Source of the DNA: Garcia nutans
Lineage: Eukaryota > Streptophyta > Magnoliopsida > Malpighiales > Euphorbiaceae
Direction: 5' to 3'
Assembly (NCBI GenBank): GCA_947685225.1
Contig: CANTUV010000062.1
Span: 12,730,501 to 12,794,500 of the forward strand
DNA: 64,000 bases
A program made the translations under genes and the position numbers. Each line of letters opens with the position of its first letter. Positions within the stretch are counted from its first letter, which is position 1. Positions 10,904 through 21,140 of the stretch are shown here, one piece after another. The notes under the pieces are model-generated. The model worked only from the letters and a program-made list of their open reading frames with translations. It was not told the origin of the DNA and searched no databases.

Positions 10904-12176
10904 CAAGACCCAAAGTCATGGGCACATGACCAACATTGTGAAATGAAAAAGCACATGGCTTTCAGAATCTGTAGTAAGCCTGACAACTCATTTTTTGAAG
11001 AAAATGGATTATGACATTCATCATTAACTCAAACTGAGTTCACGATCCCACTAATCAAGCAGAATCAATACAACATCACATCATTTACCATAACCATTGT
11101 CCATGGAAAATTTCCCCATAGACATCACGATGTTTAGAAGAACTAATTAGAACCAAGGATGGAAAAATGATATACAATGCGGAGCTCTAGAATACAAACT
11201 AACAAAAAGATAATTATATAATGAAATAACCAAATAACTCTCCTATCGAGAAATAAAAAGGGTAGGATGACTCAATAAAGCATTACTCCTACGTTCAACC
11301 TATGATATGGAGGAAAAATGGTGAACAAGAATGAGTGTTCAAATCAATGAGCTATACAATAGCCAATATAATACATGTTTCCCATGTATGTAATATTCAT
11401 GTACATGTTAAGCACACATATCACATAATCACACTACGAGCAAGCCGAATTAGAGTTGCCACTTAGTACAAATCAAGAATTCATCTCTCAAAAGGTGGTT
11501 TGACACAAGAGTCAAATTTGATTCTCTATACTAGGTTCAATGATGGCAAACTACTAGTCACTAGACCAAGTAAATATATATGCACCACTCTTTGCATTTA
11601 CCAAGAAGTTTTTTTGGATGCAGTTCTAATGACAAGTATACATATATATATGTAAGCAAACAAGATGTATGCATGTTCTGGCAACATCATGGCATCATCA
11701 TCATCACATTTCATTCAATATTATCCAAGTTCATATTTCTCTATATTAGTTCAATAAAATATGTATGTGATACTAAGTTAAAATTTATTCTATATTGATT
11801 TAGATAATATTTAACATATTCTTATAATTATGTTGCAGTGATAACACATTTGAAGCATAATCATTGATGTAATGATGCTAACTAAGTTATCTCATCATTC
11901 CAAGAAAACATTATTAATTAATCAAGAGCAATCGAGCAAAAATGTTTTAAATAAACTTATTAAGTTTGATAAAGAAAGATTTATAAATTCTAAACTCTCA
12001 GGATTACCAAGTTAGATTTATGTACTTTCAATTTGGATTAGTTTTCATGCTTATAATTCATTAAATAAGATAAGTAAGCTTAATAAATTAAACTACTAAT
12101 CTCAAAGGCAGTTAACACAGTGACTTTTGCATGTTTGATGGGCTAAACTATTAGAAAAGTGTTTAAAGAACTAACC
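10904..12176 (-). mobile_element. Probable minus-strand LTR-type sequence, left part
   Basis: On the minus strand this stretch ends GGGTCTTGACA (plus TGTCAAGACCC at 10904), a form typical of long plant gypsy LTRs. A TATA-like CCTATAAATAC lies on the same strand at about 13640, beyond the inserted solo LTR. No coding domain supports it, and the right end was not found. It may be a host transcript-like region instead. Confidence 0.3.
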
Positions 12177-13400
12177 TGTTGATGATTCAAAATCACAGTT
12201 TGGAAGAGATGCCTCGATCGCGAAACACCCTCTATCGCGTATCCACACGAATGCTACTGTCTGGAGTGCTAGCTCTCTGCAACGGCGAAGGCTGGAAAAA
12301 TGTTTTCTCTAAAATGTATTAGGGTTCCTTTGTTTTCGTTCTCTTTTTATTTTCTAATGTTACCTCTGAGAAGACTTAAAGTCTAGAGTGAATATAATCA
12401 CTCCAGAATCCAATTCGAAATTGGATAAGGTAAGTCAAATTCAGAATCCAAATCTAATAAGGATTCTGAATATATTATCTAATAATGTATATAAAAAAAC
12501 AAAAAAAATAATAATAAATAATAATATCTAATATTAATATTAATATTATATCCAGCCCAAAGCGCATTCTTGTGTGTGACCCTATAGGCCCATATTAATT
12601 GGCAGTCAATTTAATCTCTATTAAACCAACAAGTCGTAATTGGCCTCTAGCAAGGCGTTACAACTACCCAATTAATATAAGGAATGTCCAATTTTCCTAA
12701 TAATAGTACATGCATTAATCCCTTTGTCACATGATATCTAGCTTGAACATAAGTCATGGTCAACGTCATACTTATATTGTCCAAACTTATGATTACTCGA
12801 TCTCCAAGTAGACTGATTAAAAACAAATGAAATTGATCACATTATCAATTTATTTGAGCACGACCATGCATTTCACAGTCTCACTTATCGAGGGGCCCAA
12901 AAGATATCTCTCTCAAAGAGAGGGACAAATTCTATCTTGATTATTCATTATCCTCTACATAATTTCTATCATATATGATCATAACCTTTATTACTATCCA
13001 GTTACGGATAATGTTTGATCATGTCAAAATATAATAGTCCTTATATTGGAAACTATGACAATCTCAAGTCAAAGAATTAATACATAACTATCATGAGATT
13101 TACTTATGACACTAACCCATGTAGTAATCTCATGATGGGTCTATCCAATACATTGTTCTCTAACAAGTATCTATGAAATTGATTTGTATCACTATACACA
13201 TAACCATCTGATGATTATCAAATCAATGTTCATACTGGTTAAGAATTATTTTTTTATCTCTATAACAATAATAAACCAGGGACAATTATCAAAATTGTAT
13301 AACATGCAAACAAACAGTAATGATAATAAAACCTCATTTATTAATAATGAATGTATAACATAAAGATCCAAATAAATGGCCTAGGGCACATACACTAACA
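12177..13400 (-). mobile_element. Solo LTR, Ty1/copia Angela-like (1,224 bp)
   Basis: On the minus strand it starts TGTTAGTGTATGTGCCCTAG and ends ATCATCAACA, so both ends carry TGTT/AACA. The GCCCTAGGCC start and the AT-rich run that follows resemble Angela-type copia LTRs. Flanks are TAACC (12172-12176) and TAAAC (13401-13405), a 4 of 5 match consistent with an aged 5-bp target duplication. No primer site or internal code is attached, so it is a solo LTR left by recombination. Confidence 0.7.
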
Positions 13401-14344
13401 TAAACTACACCACTCTTCTTGTTCCTTAATGATTTCCATGAATTGGATGAAAGATAGCTTTAATAATCAAATACGAACACTCCTTTCTTGGATCCCCAAC
13501 TTTACTAGATTTGGATGAGTTTTTAGGATAGAAAGCTACTGGACTTCAAGAAATGAATAAGAGCTTTTGTTTGTCTTTAAGGCTCAATAGGTGTTTTTGC
13601 TAACGAGTGTTGAGAATCCCCTCAAAAGTTAGTTTAAGATGTATTTATAGGCTTAAGATTGCTTTAGAAAGCTTCCTAATAAGTTAAAAAATGTATATTG
13701 AGGCAACAAATTGGGTAAAATGAGAATAAGAAAGGAAAGAATCCTTAAAATCTTCATAACTTGATCTACTGCCTGATTTATCTCGAAACCTCTGTGTGGA
13801 ATTCATTGGTTGGCAAGGATGTTGCACAAAGATTCTCTCAAAACTCCTGCCTGAATAGAAGACTTTCGTGCAGATGTTCCACCATTAGCATGAATGGTTG
13901 GCTAGAGATTGTCCATTTCCTATGCTTCTAAGCCTCCTTTTGACATTCTAAACCATTTTTTGGGATTTTTTCGAGTTGTGTTCATTACCTTTGAGGTGAT
14001 TTTCAATCCACTACTTTTACTTTATCATTTCATAACTTTAAACAAGAAAACAAATCAAATTGAAGGATTCAACATGTTTCATCATTAGGTTTGTCTGTTG
14101 CTCAAATCATTTGGTTAAAATCAAATGATAACAGTTTCCCTCATTTTAATGAAAATCAAGTAAGACTTAGCTTTTGAATTTCATTAAAGTGCACAGAGAA
14201 AACAAAAACCAACCAGACAAATTTCAACTTCAATTAAACAATTCTCATAATTCATGCTATTCGATGGGGATTAACAAGGCAAAATGCAATGCTTGATCTT
14301 GGCATTCACTCAAGACTGCTAGGAATTTTCAACCAATCGAGATT
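13401..14344. other. Non-coding, right part of minus-strand LTR-type sequence
   Basis: No gene. A TATA-like CCTATAAATAC lies on the minus strand at about 13637-13650. This segment and 10904-12176 were probably contiguous before the solo LTR inserted. Confidence 0.35.
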
Positions 14345-14815
14345 GATAGGTATGATCACTTGGGATCACTAGCTAGACAACTATTCAATCTCCCAATTGT
14401 ATTTGACCACTCGGGGTCACAACCTAGGCCATTTAGGATTGGAAGTCAAAACATGATAAAAACCACTTTAGATCTGAACTCATAGCCACTCGGGACTTGC
14501 AGAGCCATAACACATCATAAACCATTCAGGGTTGGAGCTCAGGTCACTTAGGACTTGAAAGCCAAGGCATGACTATTGGATCATTTGAGGTTCGGGTTCC
14601 TAATGCTTCACAAAACCAAAAGATGTCAAATGGACCATTCGAAACCTAGATTGTTGGCCACTAGGGGCTTTACAAATCCATAACACGTCAAAAGGACTGT
14701 TCGAATCTAGATTCCTAGCAATTTGAGGCTTTACAAAACCAAAACAAGTCAAGTGGACCACTTGGGATTTGGGTTCTTAGCCACTCAGGGCTTTACAGAA
14801 CCAAAACACGTCATC
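14345..14815. repeat. Degenerate array of about 60-bp units
   Basis: Seven to eight units share the order GACCACTTGGG, then TTGGGTTCYTAGCCACT, then GGGCTTTACAAAACCAAAACACGTCA. The right-most units (14635-14815) are most alike; the left ones have drifted. It looks like an internal repeat of a gypsy element, similar in style to the arrays at 1932-3042 but with a different sequence. Confidence 0.7.
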
Positions 14816-15130
14816 AAATGTAGAAAAATAGGTTTAAGATGCTTTTTTTTCCACTGGGTGATTAATTCATGGCGGCTGCTTCCACGACACATCTTTCGAG
14901 GCATATTTTTAATATGGTGGGGCCACATCACAAGTTTCCATCTTATTGTTTAGCTTCTTCATTATGACTAAAATTCTTCTGAAACATGCCTTGCACAACT
15001 TTCTTAGTACTTCTCATTGCGTCTTTACCTTGCTTGCGCCATCAAGCCCATTAATTATTTATACCCATCTTTGAAACTTCATTTTCATGTTACTTTTAAA
15101 ACTCATTTCTTCTATTTCCCAAAATCTCTT
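14816..15130. other. Spacer between repeat array and PMD region
   Basis: No recognisable gene or element end. Confidence 0.4.
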
Positions 15131-15140
15131 AATTCTTCCA

Positions 15141-17090
15141 ATGGCTAGAACCCCTACAGCCCTAGAATTTGCTTCTAAAAATCCCATAGTTTACATTAAG
15201 GCTCCTATAAGTGTGCATTTCTTCGATGAGGGAGTGGAAATTCTCTAGAACATAGGCAAGTAATCTCTTTGCAAGCCCAAATCTTTGTAAGATTGTCAAC
15301 AACCCTAACTTTGATGTTTTTCTTTCTCATTTAACTTAAGATCCACTTTATGTATGTCGAAATACCTTTAGTAATTATTGTCTAGGATCAAAATCATGAA
15401 AACTTAGAATACATTTGAATTCTTATAACTGGCACATGATTTTTTACTTTCCATCATGGATGTTCCATTCAGAGGTTCTTTGAAACATTTGCAAGGAAGT
15501 CTTAACCATCTGCATGGTTGGCTCATAGGATATCTTCACAGAACTTCTATCATTCTATATGGAAGGATCATATCAACACAATTGTTGTTTCACAATCTTT
15601 CCTCTTTTGCACTATTTTCTTCACTTTTATCTGACATACTTTCTTTCATTTCTCTTAGGGCAGTGTTGAAGTCAAAATGGGAGGCCAAATCTCTAAGGTA
15701 CGAGTGTTTTATGCCACTTTACCTAGGGAGGTAAAGGACTGCATTAGGATCACTCCGTTTTGATGCTTTCTAAAGCCCCTTTTAGTTTACCAATAGGAAG
15801 GCAACGTGTGCACATATCATGCCTTGTTAGAGAGGTGGCTTGACATGACTCATACCTTCCATCTTTCATATGGCGGGGAGACCATCACCCCATCAATTTT
15901 GTTGCCATCACAGGGATTCCTTATCATGGTGATCGAATCTTCTTCGATGATTACCTTTTCTATCTAGTCCACCATTGGGAGTATGTGGAGTCTCTCCTTG
16001 GATTCTTCCCTCAATTGAAGGGAAGTAATGGTATCATTTACACTATCATTGTAGATCATTAGGCTCAACACCTTCTAGTTGAGCCCTTGACCCTAGTTGT
16101 AATTGATCAAATGGCTCAAGGTTTTCTACTAGTCCTCCTTGGCTGTACACTTTTTGCCAACACGGAGAACACAATCGATTCTTCATTTTTGTTGGCTTTG
16201 AGAGACATCGACCTTGTTTCTTCCTTTGATTGGGGGTCCTTGGCCCTAGGTATGCTGCATGTAGGCTTGGATTGGTACTGTAGAGGGGCTAAGACTCATT
16301 GGGGCCTTGCTATGGTGGTTGAGGTATGTCTCAGCACCTTTGCTCTCTCCTTTTGCTCTTTCCTACTTCTTCATATCCCTTTATTTGACTTTCTTTTCTT
16401 CTTTCCTTGATAACAAGTCTAGGCTTATGAGCGGAGGTTTATCCTAAAATCTATCTCATTGGATTTTATAGATTGGGTGTTTCTTTAGCTGAGGAGGTGG
16501 AATGCCTCGATCATAGGGTGTGAGCATGATGTGTACTTGCTGCAGATTCATCTTAATAGCTTGAAGTTTTCTTGTATAAGTCATTTCTACTGTATTCTTT
16601 TCTTCTTCTTTCTTTCTCATCCACTCATTGGTCTTGATCCCAACATGTCCTATCATTTTTAGACCCAAGCTGCTTGGTGGGTGGCTTCTAAGAAAACTTG
16701 GTCACTTGCCATGAGGTGCTCCCAAGATTGCACCTCATAGAGATATCTCTTAGAGTGTCCCAAGTACCGCTATTGGTGTTTCAAAGATGAGGTGGTTAAG
16801 AGTCATCTCATACTTAATTCTAGACATGTACTTAAGGACCCTCTAGAGTCTTATCTCAGTGCTTTTCTTTCATCTTATTAAGATGCTTGCTGTTGGCCAA
16901 ATTAGTTGGGCCACCGAGGAGTTGGTAGATCGGCAAGCCAAGTACCCTGACTTTGCAAGGGGTCAATTGCTTCAGATTTTATATAGCTTGGTTTCCTTCT
17001 TCTCAACTAGTAGTAACTTTCCTTTATTTCTTCTTCTTTTCCACATATTTATTGGGTATCATAGCTGTTAACCCTTTCCTTTAGTTTGAA
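15141..17090 (+). pseudogene. Plant mobile domain (PMD / aminotransferase-like) relic
   Basis: Starts with an ATG at 15140 (MARTPTALEF) and breaks repeatedly. A PMD-like region follows: DVPFRGSLKHLQGSL at 15457-15500, ITPINFVAITGIPYHGDR at about 15880-15935, then the best stretch 16087-16330, where QMAQGFLLVLLGCTLFAN, LRDIDLVSSFDWGSLAL and GLDWYCRGAKTHWGL follow the order of the conserved PMD core. PMD proteins are known both as host genes (MAIN/MAIL family) and as cargo of transposons. Stops and shifts exclude a working product. The 60-bp repeats upstream and LTRs nearby favour transposon cargo. Its tail is interrupted by the solo LTR at 17121. Confidence 0.65.
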
Positions 17091-17120
17091 CTCCAGCCTT
17101 CATACCAGAAAGAGTAGACC

Positions 17121-18918
17121 TGTAGCCCCTAAATAAGTTTGATCACAATTAAAAGAGGCCAAGCCAAGTTTAGTCTGATTTAAAAAGCTTAAACCTAGTT
17201 TAAAGCCTTGAATTAGATATGTCAAATTTTAAAAAAGCCCAAATTACGCTAGGTCTAATTTTTAAAATTCGAATAGGTTGGATCCAAAGTCAAGAATCAA
17301 TCCGGTTGGGTTTAATTCGGTATGAGCCATACTCATATCGAATTGGACAGCCCAAATCAATATGAGTTATACTCATGTTTAAATGGATAAGTCCAATTCG
17401 ATATGAGTAAAGGAGTAGTAAAGGTCAGTAATTAGCAGCCACCTTGAATGCAAAGCGTTATTTAACAAATTAAAAGACAGAGAGTGAACAAAGCAATCAA
17501 CACAACCAACATAAAAGGCAATAGCTAAAAGCAAACAATGGTCTTCGACTTGCTTCGCTCAACTAAGGCCAGAGTTGATCCAGGCAGTAGTACAAAGGAG
17601 TTTGGTTCAACACATTAAATTGGTGGAGCCGACTAATAGGTTTGATTCTCTAAGCTCAATCTAATTAAACTTTCATTGATTATTTTTCTTCTCTAATAAC
17701 ATTAAGCAATTATCATTAGGATTATTAATTTTGATTGTTGAAACTTCATTCAGTAGGGAACAATCTTGATTTTAATTTGGTACAAACCATAACAATATAA
17801 TTTAAACTAGCTATTTTGATATAAATTCCTAATTTTGCATATTTTATCTCAAACCCTAATTTGTATTCAAAAACATTAGTTTGCATATTTTATTCATAAT
17901 ATGTACAATTAAACCCTAGTTTTACATGTTAACCCTAATTTGTATTCAAAAACATTAGTTTGCATATTTTAATCATAGTTTGTACAATTAAACCCTAGTT
18001 TTACATGTTAACCCCAATTTTATAATTAGAACCCCAATTTTATAATTAGAACCCTTATTAAATATTAAAACCCTAATTCCACAATCAAACCTTAATTCTC
18101 CAACAAAACCTATTTTGTAAATCGTTTATCTTTTGGGGTCACCGTAGGCGTGACTCGCATCATCACGCCCAATATTTCATTAATAGGTTAATATTAATAT
18201 CTATTTATAAATTGTAATTTTTATGATTAACTTTAACTTCATTAGTTTATCCCTAATTTACAATTATTTGTGCAATGGTTGGTTATTTGTTTGATACTTG
18301 CTTCACCATGGATGATTATTAAGTATTTATTTATTATATTTTTAAGAGACTTATAAAAGACATGTTTTCACTTTGTGGGGCACCTTATTTATTTAATTTA
18401 TTTCTTTTTATCTTATTTGTATTTGGGGATTAATGTAAAGGATATGTTTTCACCAATTGGTGGGTTTCCTATTTTTATTTACTTGTGTTTTGGACATTAG
18501 ATGATTGTAAGGGCATGTTTCTATTCTCGGATGGGTGCCCATTTTGATTGGTTGGTTTAATTTAATAATATGATGAATTTTTATCTTATAATTGCATGTA
18601 ATATGGATAACACTATAATAATTTTATAATTTTATAATATTTAGACCCGAAAAGGAGGTCGGTTCCAATGAACAGGGCATAATGGGGGTGCTGGATCATT
18701 CTTGCCTTCCCTATATATACCCAACTTTCTGAACCCAATAGGGGGTTGAGGATTTCTTAGATATCGAGAAATCTACCCCTTTCTTTTTTCTGGCCCGTCC
18801 AGATGGCGACTCCATTTTCTTTGGGTTTAGGCCCGTGTTCGCTAAGGCCTAGAACCTAACCGTGCCATAGTCGCAAGAACCATTCCACTGGGATTGGGGG
18901 TGAAAATTCCAGCTCATA
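17121..18918 (+). mobile_element. Solo gypsy LTR (1,798 bp) with 5-bp target duplication
   Basis: Starts TGTAGCCCC and ends AGCTCATA, where the last CA has become TA. AGACC flanks it exactly on both sides (17116-17120 and 18919-18923). It is homologous by eye to the 3' LTR at 5851-7681. An internal duplication of about 79 bases occurs at 17852-18010 and a 21-base one at about 18013-18055, both in the AAACCCTA-rich part. Because sequence beyond TGGCGACTCC (18804) is shared with the other LTR and the duplication lies after it, that motif is not the primer site here. Confidence 0.85.
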
Positions 18919-18923
18919 AGACC

Positions 18924-19654
18924 CTCAAGGTTGCCTCCTCTTCCCAGATATTCCTAGTGGTTCAGGAATCATCTTAGACTGGGTGTCTCAACTTGAGAAG
19001 CACTTTACGTATTACAACTTTGAGGGTCATATGCTTTGGGGTATAGTTGTTCTCCCTAAGATTCTGACTTTCTTCCCTTGGATGCCATATTGGCGAGTAA
19101 ACTAAATTTTCATGGTTAATCCCCTTGTATTTGAAATTTTTTTTTATTTCTATCTTTAATGTAGTTCCCCCAAACCTCACTATCAGCTTATTACTGAGCT
19201 AAAGAACCAATTAACCTCGTAAACACAAACTATTAAGGTATGTATGCATAATCTATAGTGCTTGCTATCAAACATCCATATGGAAGTTTTGTATATCTAT
19301 ATGTCAAGAGGACATCCACAAGGATGGTCTACTGCATGTGTGACTAGGGACAGTTGCATGGAACTTAGGACATCCATGCGACACTTCTTTGAAACCTCTT
19401 CATGGTAGTCTCAAGTCAGACGCAATAGATCTTTTTATTTTGGAAGTTTTTCCAATTTTTTCTTGTTTAGGGGCCTCAATCTTGATTTGATCACTATATA
19501 AATTATTATTTTTCCCTTTTTGAATCATCACATCATAAAATTGAATTCTTTAACCTAATTTTGTATTGATTTTGCAATCTTCTCACTTTTTTTTTAAACC
19601 TTTTAACTTCTTATTTCTCACTATTTCTAAATTCTAACTTTTCTTCTCACTTCA
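18924..19654 (+). other. Continuation of the interrupted PMD-bearing element
   Basis: Directly continues the sequence that was split by the solo LTR. One frame reads IPSGSGIILDWVSQLEKHFT (about 18948-19008) and stays fairly open to about 19100, but I cannot name a domain. Confidence 0.3.
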
Positions 19655-20660
19655 ATCATGTCAAGAGCTTTCCAAGGACACTTGAAAGGGCTTTGGTCAC
19701 CCTTCCTCCTTCTAAATGGGTTGAGCTCCATTAGATGGGTTTAAAGGATCTTTCAACACCTCTCCTCTATTCGAATTAACATACCCTTGCTTCAAATTGC
19801 CTCCTTCTTCTAGGATCCTCTTGACCATGTTTTTCACTTTGGGTACCAAGAGTTATAGCCTTTAATTGAAGAGTTTGGAACTATGATGGGTGTATCTTTT
19901 CCACCAACTACCCCACTGGTCCTTCCTTCATTGGTGACTCCTTTTTTTAATGTCACCTTCGACACTTTGTGTCTTACAGCCTACCAGCTAAGGGAAATCA
20001 TAGAACCTTGATGTTTTCTAAATTTAGAGAAGCTGGTAGAGCTTCATGACTCCCCCAATATAAGCAAGGTTGGGCTACTTACTTTTTACATCATATCAGA
20101 GTTTTTCCTTGTTTCCTCGAATGGTCATGAATAATATGTAATTTTAGGCTTATTGGAGCTTATGCAAGAGAGAAAAAACTTTGTTCCTCTAATTTAGCAG
20201 AAACCTTATTTAGTTTGGATAAAGTTTGCAAGAATCAATCTGAAAAACTGATGGAAAGCCTCCTTCTTTGTTAGGTAATTTTCCTTTATAACTTGCTCTC
20301 TCTTTTTATTTAAATTTCTTTTCAATCTGATTAATGATTTTCTTCTTTTTCTATAGATATGGTTGCAATCAAAGTTGGCACTGATGGGCACTCCTTGAGA
20401 TCCTTATGATTATGACCCTATTCAATTCAAACACTTCCCATTCTTGTCGACTTCTGCTCCATTAATCAATGGATGGTTTTCTCACTAATTGAAAGGTTGG
20501 TTACATTCATTTTACTTGTAACCAATGGAACCTATAGAACATCACACAGGCTTTTCTAAACAATGTTGTCATCTTGGTTGGCTTTCATGACATTAGTTGG
20601 TACACCCTAGCCCTTCTTTGTCACAAATATGGGAATATGAACCATGTCCTGCTCTGAGCA
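19655..20660 (+). pseudogene. DUF7745-like (Tat retroelement gag-associated) relic
   Basis: Begins with an ATG at 19658 (MSRAFQGHLKGLW). After a frame change comes DPLDHVFHFGYQEL and then PLIEEFGTMMGVSFPP (about 19815-19910). This matches the pattern of the DUF7745 region found at the start of many plant Tat-type polyproteins (W/DP..H.F.FG..EL.PT.EE). Later frames give YDPIQFKHFPF near 20415. Multiple stops mean no product. The assignment is by remembered motif only. Confidence 0.45.
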
Positions 20661-21140
20661 ATATAACTCGAATGCATGGGTGATATGGAGCATTAGTCTC
20701 TTAAGACACTTAGAAAGTTTGTGGCCTCTTAGACTTGTTCACGTGGAGAAGGTTTGTTGCCTCTTAGACTTGTTTACGTGGACATTGATCCTACTAAAGC
20801 CAAAAATAACTGCAAAAGTTCCCTTGAATATCATGAAAAGGGCTTATCCTTGAAGAAGGAGCTGTGAGCTAGGCTCAAGGCTTGTTAATACTGTGAATAC
20901 CTCTTTTTAATCTTTCTCATTTTGTCTTTTCTTGCTTTATCTTTAGTACTTACATACTTTCCATTCTACTTATGTAATAAAGAGAGAATATTCAATGATA
21001 CTTATTTTTAATGAAATTCCTGATTTAATTTAATTGTTTTGATATTCACCATTCAAGTATTAATACATACAATAATGCTCATTACAAAATATTAATTATA
21101 CATTAAAATTAAGCGAATTCAATCTTTTGCAAACTATGAA

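Noticed and set aside
18804..18825. TGGCGACTCC motif as a gypsy primer-binding site (also 7566)
   Set aside because: The homology between the two LTRs runs on for about 115 bases past it, and the AGACC duplication lies after that, so it is inside the LTR.
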